DNA from: Vibrio alfacsensis
Lineage (GTDB): Bacteria; Pseudomonadota; Gammaproteobacteria; Enterobacterales; Vibrionaceae
Length of the DNA stretch: 64,000 nucleotides
Direction: 5' to 3'
Assembly: GCF_003544875.1 (NCBI RefSeq)
Contig: NZ_CP032094.1
Coordinates: 434,001-498,000, forward strand
The translations under genes and the position numbers were made by a program. Positions 52,790-62,566 of the stretch are shown piece by piece. The notes under the pieces were generated by a model that was not told where the DNA came from, did no database searches, and saw only the letters and a list, made by a program, of their open reading frames with translations. Positions within the stretch are counted from its first letter, which is position 1. The number at the start of each line of letters is the position of its first letter.

Positions 52790-55700
52790 ATGAGAAAGAA
52801 TACGCTCGCATTCATACCAAGTGTTTTGGCACTTGCGATCGGTATGGCATTGCCAGCAGCTCAGGCTGCAGTTAATACAGACGCATCCATCGTTGGTTCT
52901 GAGAGCCAATGGTGGAACACGTACAAAGTTACGCTAACTAACGACGGTTCTATGCCAGTTGAACTGCGTGATGCAAAGATTGTGTTTGATACAAACATGT
53001 CAATGTCAACGCCGTCTTGGTCTGCGCAAGGTATCAGTTACCCTGGCATGAAGTTCAGCAGCAATGCGCAAGGTAATGTGTTTAGCAATACGCTTGCTTT
53101 GTCTTTTGACAACGGCAGCTGGATTAAGTCTCAACTTCAAGCTGGTGACAAAATTGAGCTAACACTTGGTGTGAGCGGTGTATTGGATCTTTCGCTTCTT
53201 CAGAACACGATTCGTCTAATTGCCGATGATGAAGGTGAAGTTGGTGAACCAGAAATCTCAATTCAACTTGCATCCCCAGTAAGCGGTGCTGAATTTGAAG
53301 AGGGGCAAACGGTAGTGATGCAGGCGAACGTCAAAGCCATCAACACTAGCGTTAAGTTTGTTAAATTCCTTGTCGATGGCAAGCAAGTGGCTAGTCTGAC
53401 ACAAGCACCATTCCAAGCGAGCTGGTTCGCAGTTGGCGAGGGCGCACATACGCTCAAAGCCATCGTTGAAGATACATCGGGTCTGATTCAAGAACAGTCC
53501 ATTGGCATCAAAGTTAACGCGGAAGAAGTTGGTGAGCCAGAGATCTCAATTCAACTGGCGTCACCAGTAAGTGGTGCGGAGTTTGAGGAAGGTCAAACGG
53601 TAGCAATGCTTGCAAACGTTAAGGCAACTAACACCGAGGTTAAAGCGGTGACGTTCCATGTTGACGGTAAGCAAGTGGCGAGTGTGACAAAAGCGCCGTT
53701 CCAAGCAAACTGGGTTGCAGCAGGTGTGGGGGCTCACACGATTAAAGCGATCGTTGAGGATGCATCTGGCTTGAAGAAAGAGCAATCTGCTGGTATTACC
53801 GTAAAAGCGGAAGAAGTGGATCCACCGGTTGTCCCTGGTGATGTGATCCCGTTTGTTCCGGGTCAAACCCAAGTAAATAATGGCGATATGGTTATTTATG
53901 GCGGCGAGTGTTTTGTTGCAAAAAATAACCCTGGCGTATGGGAAACTCCAAGTGCAGAGTCATGGTTCTGGGACGCAGTTGAATGTCCAGGAGAGCCTGG
54001 TGAACCCGATCAACCGACCGTACATGAGCTATCGTTTGTTTCACCGACTCAGGGACAATCACTGAACGTTGACGAAGCGACGGTCATCAAAACTCGAGTC
54101 GAAGGTGAGCTAATCTCTAAAGTTGAGTTCTGGGCTAACAATAACAAACTAGGTCAGCAAAGCATTGCACCTAGCCAAACGCTTTACTCACAGTCTTGGA
54201 CTCCAGGCGAATTAGGCAATGTAACGCTTCAAGTTCGTGTACTTGATCAAGATAATCAACTGGTTGAGCAACAGACGATAACGGTTGCAGTAGAAGAAGC
54301 CGGTGAAGATTTCGAAAAGCCAGAAGTAAGATTTGTGACCCCTGCGAATGGCTCTATCATCGAAAAAGATCAAACGGTATCTATTTCTGTTAGTGCTACG
54401 GATGCAGACGATGATTTATCACGTGTTATTGTAAAAGCAAATAACAAGCAAATTTGTGAATTTGACGCACAGTCAACAAAGCAATTTGCATGTGATTGGA
54501 AAGCTTCTGAAGTAGGAGCGATTACACTAGAAACGGTTGCAACAGATGCTCAAGATCTATCTTCAACAGCACGTGTAAAAATCACCGTCGAAGAAGTAGA
54601 CACACCAACGCCACCTCCTGGCGGTCTATGTGCTGATTTCAATGTTTACCCAGATTGGACTCGTGGTGATCACGCTACTGGTGGCGACATCATGGTTCAC
54701 AAAAACATCGCTTACTCTGCGATCTACTGGACTCAATCGGTACCAGGCAGCGATGCTTCATGGTCATTGCACCTAAACTGTGACGGTACAGAACCAGGCA
54801 CAGCGCCACTGTTATCGCTACAAAACCCAATGGACCCAGTTCGTCTAGAAGTGGCAGGTTGGCCAAATACATTTGTTGTTGCGAGCCCATCAACAGACGC
54901 GCCAGCAACACTAACCATTGAAGCTGCGAACAGCGACATATTAGCAAATGTGGATCAACTTACTCGTGCATTTGTTGCTATCATCGAACAAGCAGAGCTA
55001 GCTGGTACTTCATCGATCATCATCAACAGTGATGTACTTGATCTAGCGACTCAAGATAAAGGTGCATCGATTGGTACGGTTGCGGTTAAACAAGCTTTGA
55101 CCAACGCAGTGGATATCACGGGTAGCCAAATCGACATCGAAGCGATCAATGCGCTGACGGATGACGTGAAAGGCTGGGCGCAAGCGCATAACCTAATCAT
55201 CACGACTCTTGCTCCTGAAGCAACATTTGGTTGGTCGCTAAGCATTGGTGATTTCGCATACGATACGCACTCTGGTCGTCAGTCTGTATGGGATGAAGCA
55301 TCTGTATTCAGTGCTGATCTACTTGAAACGCTAGAGCTATACAAAGCGGATGCGGCAAATAAAGCAGACTTCGTTGTATTTACTAAATCAAGTGCAACAG
55401 AGGCACTGACAAGCGAACAATGGCACAACGCGCTAGAGTACGTGAAGCAAGTATCTGACTACGTGAAGACACCGGCGATGCTGGCTAATATGCCGGCAAA
55501 TCAAGCTGCAGGTTACTTCATGGGTGACACTGCGGGTAAACCACAATTACGTAAAGCGGCATTTAGCAACGTATTTGCGCTAACGTTTGATCAAGATAGC
55601 CAAGAGCTAACTGCTAAGATTGAGCGTTACCAAGATGCGAAAGTACCACTGTACTACGTAGGTGAAGAACTAGAAAAAGGTTCACTAACTAGCATTGAAG

Positions 55701-56881
55701 CGTTGAACCAACAGCTAGCTGACGCTGAAAATGCGATGGATAACGAAGCGTTCCTATACGAAACTCCAAGTAATGGCTGGGTGCCATCAACGGTGTACAA
55801 ATGGAATGACTTCCTGGATGGCTTGAATGCAATGCACAACATTGGTGTTGCAGGCAACAAGTTCTGGTTGATGGATGAGAACGTTGACGATGCAACCAAC
55901 ATCAAATATGCAAAAGTCGCGATTGCAGCATTCCTAGCGCAAAGTATGCAGGAAACGATTCGTTACAACGCGTGTGATGAGAACAACTGGTCTGAAACAA
56001 AATACGGTGCGCCAACCGATTACCCAATGACAGCAAGCTGTGGTCAGCTAGGTCAGAAGTACGCTGATTACGGTGTGAACCCGGTTTCTGGCTTAGATCA
56101 CGCTTACTCTTGTCCACGTGATAGCAAGATGGAAGTGAGCGCACTTACGCACGCTAAATGGTACGGTGCGCCAGCGCCAGTATTTGCAGCGCCTGATGCA
56201 GTGCTTGAAGAGCGTGGTCTGCTTGTAAATGGTGCGGCTGGTCGTTGGACAAACAACGGTCACTGTAACGACGTGCCAGAAAGCGTAGATACATCTAAGC
56301 AAGTTTGGGAACGTGATGAGTGTAAGACTTACGTTGGTCAAAAAGCGGGTAAGTTCATTTGGGACGGCAGCAGCCAAGAAAGCGTTGAAGGCTGTGGTTG
56401 GTGGGGCCGTGGTGTAATTCAAACCACTGGTCGTCAAAACTTTGGTACGCTTAACCACTACCTAGGTCGTTCACACGTTGATCCAGAGACAATTGGCAAA
56501 ACAATTGATGGTGTAACGGTTGAAGCGCCACCGGCGAACCCGCTATACGCTGAGCTTGATTTCTGTTCAAACCCTGGTTTGATCTGTAGTTCTGAAGAGA
56601 ACAAAGAGATTAAGTGGATTGCAGGTCTATTCTACTGGGTAACATCGGTACAGGCTTACAACGATGAAGGCGGTCAATACGCAGACTGGAACTACTACAA
56701 CGAGATCAAGAAGTACGTTGATAACGGTATGAGTGGTTCTCAATTCATTGATGACGTTTCTGGTATCGTTAACCGTGGCTGTCCAGATCTAACTTGTTCG
56801 ACAGGTGATGTTCACAACGTGAAAGAACGTCGTGAGAACTTTAAACTTGTTCTACAAAAACTGGGTCTTGATCCAAAATAA
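52790..56881 (+). CDS. Multidomain GH19 chitinase
   Basis: The 1363-residue secreted protein has a signal peptide (about 1-26, ending AQA). Next are a carbohydrate-binding-like beta-domain (about 27-145), two near-identical Ig-like units (about 151-246 and 247-342), a small Trp-rich CBM5/12-like chitin-binding domain (about 350-402), two further Ig-like domains (about 410-505 and 510-605), a second CBM5/12-like domain (about 612-665) and a region of about 300 residues I do not recognise. The GH19 catalytic domain is at about 1000-1363, recognised by AAFLAQSMQETIRYNAC and WGRGVIQTTGRQNF. It should cut beta-1,4-linked GlcNAc by inversion. Cysteine-rich. Secretion probably by the type II system (family knowledge). 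Confidence 0.92.
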   Translation: MRKNTLAFIPSVLALAIGMALPAAQAAVNTDASIVGSESQWWNTYKVTLTNDGSMPVELRDAKIVFDTNMSMSTPSWSAQGISYPGMKFSSNAQGNVFSNTLALSFDNGSWIKSQLQAGDKIELTLGVSGVLDLSLLQNTIRLIADDEGEVGEPEISIQLASPVSGAEFEEGQTVVMQANVKAINTSVKFVKFLVDGKQVASLTQAPFQASWFAVGEGAHTLKAIVEDTSGLIQEQSIGIKVNAEEVGEPEISIQLASPVSGAEFEEGQTVAMLANVKATNTEVKAVTFHVDGKQVASVTKAPFQANWVAAGVGAHTIKAIVEDASGLKKEQSAGITVKAEEVDPPVVPGDVIPFVPGQTQVNNGDMVIYGGECFVAKNNPGVWETPSAESWFWDAVECPGEPGEPDQPTVHELSFVSPTQGQSLNVDEATVIKTRVEGELISKVEFWANNNKLGQQSIAPSQTLYSQSWTPGELGNVTLQVRVLDQDNQLVEQQTITVAVEEAGEDFEKPEVRFVTPANGSIIEKDQTVSISVSATDADDDLSRVIVKANNKQICEFDAQSTKQFACDWKASEVGAITLETVATDAQDLSSTARVKITVEEVDTPTPPPGGLCADFNVYPDWTRGDHATGGDIMVHKNIAYSAIYWTQSVPGSDASWSLHLNCDGTEPGTAPLLSLQNPMDPVRLEVAGWPNTFVVASPSTDAPATLTIEAANSDILANVDQLTRAFVAIIEQAELAGTSSIIINSDVLDLATQDKGASIGTVAVKQALTNAVDITGSQIDIEAINALTDDVKGWAQAHNLIITTLAPEATFGWSLSIGDFAYDTHSGRQSVWDEASVFSADLLETLELYKADAANKADFVVFTKSSATEALTSEQWHNALEYVKQVSDYVKTPAMLANMPANQAAGYFMGDTAGKPQLRKAAFSNVFALTFDQDSQELTAKIERYQDAKVPLYYVGEELEKGSLTSIEALNQQLADAENAMDNEAFLYETPSNGWVPSTVYKWNDFLDGLNAMHNIGVAGNKFWLMDENVDDATNIKYAKVAIAAFLAQSMQETIRYNACDENNWSETKYGAPTDYPMTASCGQLGQKYADYGVNPVSGLDHAYSCPRDSKMEVSALTHAKWYGAPAPVFAAPDAVLEERGLLVNGAAGRWTNNGHCNDVPESVDTSKQVWERDECKTYVGQKAGKFIWDGSSQESVEGCGWWGRGVIQTTGRQNFGTLNHYLGRSHVDPETIGKTIDGVTVEAPPANPLYAELDFCSNPGLICSSEENKEIKWIAGLFYWVTSVQAYNDEGGQYADWNYYNEIKKYVDNGMSGSQFIDDVSGIVNRGCPDLTCSTGDVHNVKERRENFKLVLQKLGLDPK
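53240..53815 (+). repeat. Tandem duplication of a 288-bp Ig-like unit in the chitinase gene
   Basis: 53240-53527 and 53528-53815 are two copies of the same 96-codon unit, each starting GEPEISIQLASPVSGAEFEE. Most differences are silent or conservative, so the duplication is recent or homogenised. Confidence 0.9.
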
Positions 56882-56910
56882 GTCGGTAAAGACTAGATAA
56901 CCTATAAATA

Positions 56911-56940
56911 AAGCCATCACCGAAAGGTGATGGCTTTTCT
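56911..56940 (+). terminator. Terminator of the chitinase gene
   Basis: AAGCCATCACC (56911-56921), GAAA loop, GGTGATGGCTT (56926-56936), then T-rich sequence. Confidence 0.92.
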
Positions 56941-57136
56941 ATTTCTATCTCTATTTTGCTTTCTGCTTCCTCTGCTTTTAATGCGTTTGTCCGAGCTATA
57001 TTGTTACTCTACCGTAATAGTTATTTTCGTTTTTAGCTGATTATCATTTATTTTATACCCAATATAATGCCTGCCATTCCAACGCATCGAATGCGTTTCG
57101 ATTTCATATATAGATTGATGGTGACTGGAGAGCAGT

Positions 57137-58357
57137 ATGTCGAATTTTGTTGTTGTAGGTGGCGGTGCTGCAGGCCTAGAAATGGTAACCCGTTTAGCGA
57201 GTAAATTCGCGGGCAAAGCAAACCACAGTGTCATCTTAGTTGAACCCTCATCTCATCATCTTTGGAAACCTCGCTTACACGAAATTGCAGCAGGAACTTT
57301 TGACACCGAACTTGATGCGGTTGCTTTTCGTCTTCACTCAGCCTGTCACGGTTATCAATATGTGCAAGGCAAAATGTCAGGCTTAAATCGAGCACAAAAA
57401 TCGATAGCAGTGACTTCGGAATCTGCGCCAGAACAAACGCTGCATTACGACTATCTCGTGATGGCAGTTGGCGCGATCAGCAACGATTTTAAGACCCCAG
57501 GTGTTAGTGAACATTGCTTGTTTCTGGATTCAGCTTCTCAGGTAGAGAAAGCGTGGGAAAAAATGAAGCAACTTCTTGCGAACGGTGGTTCACATCGTGT
57601 GTCTATCGTTGGCGCAGGTGCTACAGGCGTTGAATTGGCGGCAGAATGGGCAAAAGTCAGTCATCAATTAAACCGTTACCAAAAAGGCACAGCGCTTTCT
57701 ATTACATTGATAGAAGCTGCTGATCGAGTGCTACCTGCAAGTGCACAGTGCATGTCTGAAAAGGTAATGAAAAAACTCCAAAAACAAGGTGTTAACGTTC
57801 GTTTAAACACGCGAGTTCAGCGTGCAGAAACGGATCGAATTGTCACCGAAAATGAAGTGATTCCGGCTGATTTACAAATTTGGGCGGCGGGAATCCGGTG
57901 TCCAGACTGGCTGGCGAATCTTGATGGTTTAGAAACCAATCGAATTAACCAACTTAAAGTGCTGCCCACATTGCAAACCACGTTGGATGAAAATGTGTTT
58001 GTCATTGGTGATAGCGCCGAGTGTCCACAAGATGATGGAACATTTGTACCGCCTCGGGCTCAAGCTGCGAATCAAGCGGCTGGTCACTTAGCTAAGCAAT
58101 TCGGCCGCTTAGTTAAAGGTAAAGCGTTAAAACCATTTGTATTCAAAGATGGTGGTATGGTTATCGCACTAGGGCATGACTACGCACTAATGAATGACAA
58201 AGTCGTACTGAGAGGACGATATGTTCGTCGATTGTATGACACCATTTTTAGATTACACCAGCAGGTCATATTTGGTTGGTTTCGTGTATCGGCATTAGTG
58301 GTTCTAAAACGTGTAAAAAGTCTTTTGAACCCATACTACAAAGGATCTTGGTCCTAA
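57137..58357 (+). CDS. Type II NADH dehydrogenase-like flavoprotein
   Basis: The 406-residue protein has an N-terminal FAD motif VVVGGGAAGLEM (residues 5-16), a second dinucleotide motif VGAGATGVELAAEW (about 157-170) for NADH, and a C-terminal FAD motif with VFVIGDSAEC (about 291-300). This fits NDH-2, which passes electrons from NADH to quinone without pumping protons, bound to the inner face of the membrane. The C-terminal basic/amphipathic stretch may bind the membrane. The substrate could differ. GGAGAGC precedes the ATG. Confidence 0.88.
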   Translation: MSNFVVVGGGAAGLEMVTRLASKFAGKANHSVILVEPSSHHLWKPRLHEIAAGTFDTELDAVAFRLHSACHGYQYVQGKMSGLNRAQKSIAVTSESAPEQTLHYDYLVMAVGAISNDFKTPGVSEHCLFLDSASQVEKAWEKMKQLLANGGSHRVSIVGAGATGVELAAEWAKVSHQLNRYQKGTALSITLIEAADRVLPASAQCMSEKVMKKLQKQGVNVRLNTRVQRAETDRIVTENEVIPADLQIWAAGIRCPDWLANLDGLETNRINQLKVLPTLQTTLDENVFVIGDSAECPQDDGTFVPPRAQAANQAAGHLAKQFGRLVKGKALKPFVFKDGGMVIALGHDYALMNDKVVLRGRYVRRLYDTIFRLHQQVIFGWFRVSALVVLKRVKSLLNPYYKGSWS

Positions 58358-58408
58358 TTCGTTTCATCATTTGCTTTGGCATGTGACTTACCCATTCATA
58401 TTCTAATA

Positions 58409-58449
58409 AGCGCCCAAGCCCCTTTGGTTTGAGGCGCTAGGCTCTTTTT
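58409..58449 (+). terminator. Terminator abutting the symporter start codon
   Basis: AGCGCC (58409-58414) pairs with GGCGCT (58433-58438), with an inner AGCC/GGTT pairing, then a T5 run (58445-58449) immediately before the ATG at 58450. It would end the oxidoreductase transcript and could attenuate the next gene. Confidence 0.65.
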
Positions 58450-59757
58450 ATGCGCAAAATTCGATTCTCTCTCCCTGTTCAATTACTGATTTCAGCGCTT
58501 CTTGCGTGGTGTGGTGCTCAACTAACTCTGCTCCTAATTGGTGACGACGTCGCGAGTAAGGCGAATCTACTCTCGAGTGGTTATTATCAAACGCTAATGC
58601 TAGGTAAAACGATTTACTTAGGATTACTTAAGATGGTTGTAGGCTTAATGGTGCTGTTTTCTCTCGTTGAGGGCATCACCAATATTGGGTCCACGTTACG
58701 CTTGAAAGCTCTTGGCGGTCGTACGTTAGCTTTCTATAGCTTTACGACGTTGATCGCAATCAGTTTAGGTTTAGGGACGTCATTGGCACTACCAGCATGG
58801 GAGCCATTGAGTCAGAATATTCCAATTGGTCATGATGTAAAGTTGATTGATGAACAGGCGTCAGGTGGGGCTGCTATCCTAGCAAACCTTGTCAAAATGG
58901 CGTTGGTCAACCCATTTGCTGCTATCGCAGATGGAAATCTGCTCTCGATTGTTGTTTTCTCATTTATGGCAGGGATAGCAATACTGCTTTCAGTACCATC
59001 GAAACATCCTTTGCTAACTGTGATTTCAGGATTGAATAAAAGCGTCAATACCATGATTCGTGGTATTGTGAAGCTATCGCCAATTGCGATTTTCGCTATC
59101 GTGTTTGATATTTCGTTAACTTCAAACGGGAGCTTGATTCAGCAACTCGCATTATTCGCGCTGTTGGTCTTTGCTTTGACTATGGTACATGGTCTGATTG
59201 TGTTACCCGCGATTGCAAAAGTGATGACGGGCATTTCACCTAAGACACTGTTTAAAGCCATATCAGCACCGCTAGCGATGGCTTTTGCGACATCTTCTAG
59301 TGCGGCAGCGCTTCCGCTCGCCAAACAGAGTGCGGAAGAAAATCTCGATGTTTCACCAGAAGTCAGTAGCATGGTTTTACCTCTTGGCTCGGTGATGAAT
59401 ATGGACGGAACCGCGCTTTTCGAGGGTGTCGCTGCCATCTTTCTCGCCCAGTTGTTTGGGGTTGATTTGACAACGACAGGACTTGTGATGATTTTCATCA
59501 TGGCGATGGTTTCATCTGTTGGGGCACCAGGCATGCCATCTGGATCGATGTCTGGAATGCAATTGGTGCTACTCGCGGCAGGCATACCGCTCGAAGCGAT
59601 TGCAATTTTGTTAGTGATCGAACGGCCGCTAGATACATTCCGTACTGCGGTTAACGTTGAGGGTGACTTAATTGCTACTTTAGTGATTGATCGTTGGCAG
59701 AAAAAGCAATTGGCAATACCTGGAACTGAACAAAGCGCAGAACTGTTGGTGAGCTAA
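58450..59757 (+). CDS. Cation:dicarboxylate/amino acid symporter (DAACS family)
   Basis: The 435-residue membrane protein resembles the glutamate/dicarboxylate symporters. It has about eight transmembrane helices, the serine-rich reentrant loop ATSSSAAALP (about 280-290) and VLPLGSVMNMDGTALFEGV (about 312-330) with the NMDGT sodium/substrate site. It should import dicarboxylates or acidic amino acids with Na+ or H+; the substrate is not decided. The ATG at 58450 directly follows a terminator T-run; the only ribosome-site-like AGG is at 58439-58441, beside the hairpin. Expression may depend on readthrough or antitermination. Confidence 0.88.
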   Translation: MRKIRFSLPVQLLISALLAWCGAQLTLLLIGDDVASKANLLSSGYYQTLMLGKTIYLGLLKMVVGLMVLFSLVEGITNIGSTLRLKALGGRTLAFYSFTTLIAISLGLGTSLALPAWEPLSQNIPIGHDVKLIDEQASGGAAILANLVKMALVNPFAAIADGNLLSIVVFSFMAGIAILLSVPSKHPLLTVISGLNKSVNTMIRGIVKLSPIAIFAIVFDISLTSNGSLIQQLALFALLVFALTMVHGLIVLPAIAKVMTGISPKTLFKAISAPLAMAFATSSSAAALPLAKQSAEENLDVSPEVSSMVLPLGSVMNMDGTALFEGVAAIFLAQLFGVDLTTTGLVMIFIMAMVSSVGAPGMPSGSMSGMQLVLLAAGIPLEAIAILLVIERPLDTFRTAVNVEGDLIATLVIDRWQKKQLAIPGTEQSAELLVS

Positions 59758-59804
59758 AAGGGTCTTGATAGCTTGAATAGAAGTAGGCATCAATTGTAAC
59801 GATA

Positions 59805-59829
59805 AAACGCGCTAAATTTTGGCGCGTTT
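59805..59829. terminator. Convergent terminator between symporter and HAD genes
   Basis: AAACGCGC (59805-59812) pairs with GCGCGTTT (59822-59829) with flanking A and T runs, suited to both strands. Confidence 0.85.
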
Positions 59830-59850
59830 ATTTGGGTGGAGAGTGCAAAG

Positions 59851-60498
59851 TCAAATTTTCTTTAGATGAAGCAATACGTCGTGTAGTGACGGTAGGACGG
59901 TATGGCCAAACTGGCGCACTTCATCACAAGGTTCAACAAGATCGGGCACTTGGTACGTGATCATTTTTGCTGCGACGGCAGAACGAACGCCATTGTTTGA
60001 ATCTTCAAATGCTAAACATTTAACAGGATCGATATTAAGTCGATTGGCCGCCAGTAAATAAATCTCCGGATCGGGTTTGCCGTGAGTCACCTCACACCCC
60101 GTGGTTAGGTTGTCGATATATTGGCTTAAATTGGCAAGTTCGAGTTTCTTTATTGCTACTTCTTTCGCTGTGGAAGTAGCAACGGCGATAGGTATGCCTT
60201 TCTCTTTGAGCCATTCAAGCAGTTCAATTACGCCTCCTTTTACGGGGATAGCTTGATTTTTAACGATGGCATTGTAACGAGTTCGCCATTCATTATGCAG
60301 ACGATCTAAGTCATCGCCATACGCTTTTCGAAAAATAGCTTCAACGCCTGCTGCGTTGCGACCAATGATGGTTAGATAAACATCTTCGTAGAATGGTAGG
60401 TTTTGTACGGCGCATGCTTCTTTAAAAATACGCATACATACTCGTTCAGTATCGAGTAGCAATCCATCCATATCAAAAATAGCAGCTTGAAAATTCAT
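59851..60498 (-). CDS. HAD-superfamily hydrolase (beta-phosphoglucomutase-like)
   Basis: The ATG at 60498 gives 215 residues starting MNFQAAIFDMDGLLLDTE, the typical HAD start; an upstream ATG at 60606 would add 36 residues with no similarity. HAD motif I is DMDGLLLDT, motif II is ATSTAKE, motif III is the conserved KPDPEIY lysine, and motif IV is FEDSNNGV. This is the beta-PGM/phosphatase group, acting on a sugar phosphate or similar metabolite. No specific substrate can be read. Confidence 0.9.
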   Translation of the reverse strand: MNFQAAIFDMDGLLLDTERVCMRIFKEACAVQNLPFYEDVYLTIIGRNAAGVEAIFRKAYGDDLDRLHNEWRTRYNAIVKNQAIPVKGGVIELLEWLKEKGIPIAVATSTAKEVAIKKLELANLSQYIDNLTTGCEVTHGKPDPEIYLLAANRLNIDPVKCLAFEDSNNGVRSAVAAKMITYQVPDLVEPCDEVRQFGHTVLPSLHDVLLHLKKI

Positions 60499-60797
60499 AG
60501 GTTTAATACTTATCGATTGAGATGCTGCATTTTGGCACAACGCCAGTTGCATTTCTCGATAAATCGAATGTGATCTGTGTATGGCTTCATTCTCTCTCTC
60601 AAGCAAACCATTTCTTTTGTGTCAATTAACTGTCTTGAGGTGATTTGGTGAAACCCTATGAAACATTGGTGGCGTAAAGCAATACGAAAAGTGATATCAA
60701 TATCAAAGGTTCGATATTGGTTTTAAAAAAGGTTGCTGTTTATGCGCCTAGACTGCAAGGTAAACCAACACTTGAGATGCAGTAAGGATATACGCTA

Positions 60798-61871
60798 GTG
60801 ACGGATTTTGTGCAGTTTATTGTTGGTACTTATACGGACTCGCCGAGTATAAGCGAGGGTGTTGAGTGTATAATGCTGGATTCCGCAACAGGGGAGCTCC
60901 ATCGAGATCAACGCTTCGTTCCTCAAAGTCTATTAGCACATCGTAACCCCTCATATATCACATCAACAAAGCACGGTTTGTATACAATCAACGAAGTCGA
61001 AAGAAGCAATAAGCCTGAACTCACATTTGTTAATACCAACGGCAGTAATGCGTTACCTATTAGCGGTGATTATCCTTGTCATCTTGATGTGCACAATCGA
61101 CTTCTCGCCGTCGCTAATTATGGTTCTGGAAACGTGAGTATTTACCAATTGGATGAAATGGGACTCCCACTCGACTTGATGACGGAATTGTATGTTGAGG
61201 GGCAGGGACCAAATCTGGATCGTCAAACATCACCCCATGCTCATCAAGTGACCTTTCTTAAACATACCAATCAACTTGCTGTTGTAGATTTAGGTAGCGA
61301 TCGGGTTTATCTGTATGATTACAATAAAGATCTCTCTACGTTTAGTTTAACGCAGAATATTGAGATGCCAGCAGGTTCGGGCCCTCGACATTTGATGTTT
61401 AATCACGATGAAACGCATGCTTACGTCGTTTGTGAACTGTCTGAAACGCTAGTTGTCTTGACCAAGAGCGGTAGAGAGTGGAGACCAAGTCAAGAGCTCA
61501 AACTACTGGAGAATGAAACCACTCAGGAGGCGGCAGCAGCGATCAGACTCAGCCCCGATCAACGGTTTCTGTATGTTTCTTGTCGAGCTCAGAACAAAAT
61601 TAGCGTCTTTGAAAGGCAAGGGGAGGAGTTAGTTAGGGCTGGCACATATCACAGTGGCGGTGCATTCCCCCGCGATTTTGTTCTTTCACACGATGGTCAA
61701 TGGCTTTTGGCGGCAAACCAATATTCTAATTCTATTGTTAGTTTTCGATGTGATAGAGAGACAGGTGCAATATCGCCAAGTGGATTCAGTTGTGAGGTCG
61801 GCTCCCCTGTTTGCTTGATAGAAAAGCGTGATGATGAATCTAACTCATCGTTACGTTCAGATAATCATTGA
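60798..61871 (+). CDS. Lactonase-family beta-propeller protein
   Basis: The GTG at 60798 is preceded by AAGGATA and yields 357 residues. The sequence shows the repeating pattern of the seven-bladed 6-phosphogluconolactonase (YbhE/PF10282) family: GTYTDSPSISEG at the start, SGNVSIYQL, SPHAHQV, GPRHLMFN, LSPDQRFLYVSCR and GGAFPRDFVLSHDGQWLLAANQ. It should hydrolyse 6-phosphogluconolactone or a related lactone, in the cytoplasm. No signal peptide. Confidence 0.9.
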   Translation: MTDFVQFIVGTYTDSPSISEGVECIMLDSATGELHRDQRFVPQSLLAHRNPSYITSTKHGLYTINEVERSNKPELTFVNTNGSNALPISGDYPCHLDVHNRLLAVANYGSGNVSIYQLDEMGLPLDLMTELYVEGQGPNLDRQTSPHAHQVTFLKHTNQLAVVDLGSDRVYLYDYNKDLSTFSLTQNIEMPAGSGPRHLMFNHDETHAYVVCELSETLVVLTKSGREWRPSQELKLLENETTQEAAAAIRLSPDQRFLYVSCRAQNKISVFERQGEELVRAGTYHSGGAFPRDFVLSHDGQWLLAANQYSNSIVSFRCDRETGAISPSGFSCEVGSPVCLIEKRDDESNSSLRSDNH

Positions 61872-62007
61872 TCAAGAGAATTGTCGTTTGACCAAAAGTG
61901 TCAATACAGTGATTAATGTGCTAGATATTGATACTTATTGGTCATAATGCGTTTTTTTGAGGGCGTATACTTACTCCGAACTCAAGAACACGAATAGGAA
62001 CAGCATT

Positions 62008-62541
62008 ATGAAAGCAATCTCTAAAACAGTATTAGCATTAAGTCTGTTGGCGGTAGGCTCTGCACAAGCATTCGAATTGACAAGCTCCGATATTCAAGAA
62101 GGTCATCCAATGGCAAAAACATTTGAATACAATGCTTGGGGATGTGATGGAGGAAACCAATCACCACAATTGATGTGGAAAGATGCCCCAGCAGGTACTA
62201 AGAGCTTTGCAATCACAGCATATGATCCAGATGCGCCGACAGGAAGTGGCTTTTGGCATTGGACGGCGTTCAATATTCCAGCGTCGGTAAATGAGTTACC
62301 ACGTAATGTGGATATTCAAAAGTTAGGCGGTAAAGAGTCTCGTATTGATTATGGTACGGTTGGTTTTGGAGGTGTTTGTCCACCAAAAGGTGATGGTATG
62401 CATCGCTACCAATTTACAGTTTGGGCATTGCCGACAGATAAGTTGAATCTTGATGAGAATACGCCAGCGGCTGTAGTAGGTTTTACGCTCAACAGCATGG
62501 CTTTAGGTAAAGCAAAACTTACAGCAACCTACACACGTTAA
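62008..62541 (+). CDS. PEBP/Raf-kinase-inhibitor-like protein (YbhB/YbcL)
   Basis: The ATG at 62008 (AGGAA upstream) gives 177 residues with a signal peptide (MKAISKTVLALSLLAVGSAQA). The PEBP fold is recognised by SPQLMWKDAPAGTKSFAITAYDPDAPTGSGFWHWTAFNIP (about 50-90) and the ligand-site GGVCPPKGDGMHRYQFTVWAL (about 122-142). These periplasmic proteins bind small ligands; the role in bacteria is poorly known. An AraC regulator follows 26 bp downstream. Confidence 0.93.
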   Translation: MKAISKTVLALSLLAVGSAQAFELTSSDIQEGHPMAKTFEYNAWGCDGGNQSPQLMWKDAPAGTKSFAITAYDPDAPTGSGFWHWTAFNIPASVNELPRNVDIQKLGGKESRIDYGTVGFGGVCPPKGDGMHRYQFTVWALPTDKLNLDENTPAAVVGFTLNSMALGKAKLTATYTR

Positions 62542-62566
62542 CGGTTAGGCACTGTAAAAAGGGGGA

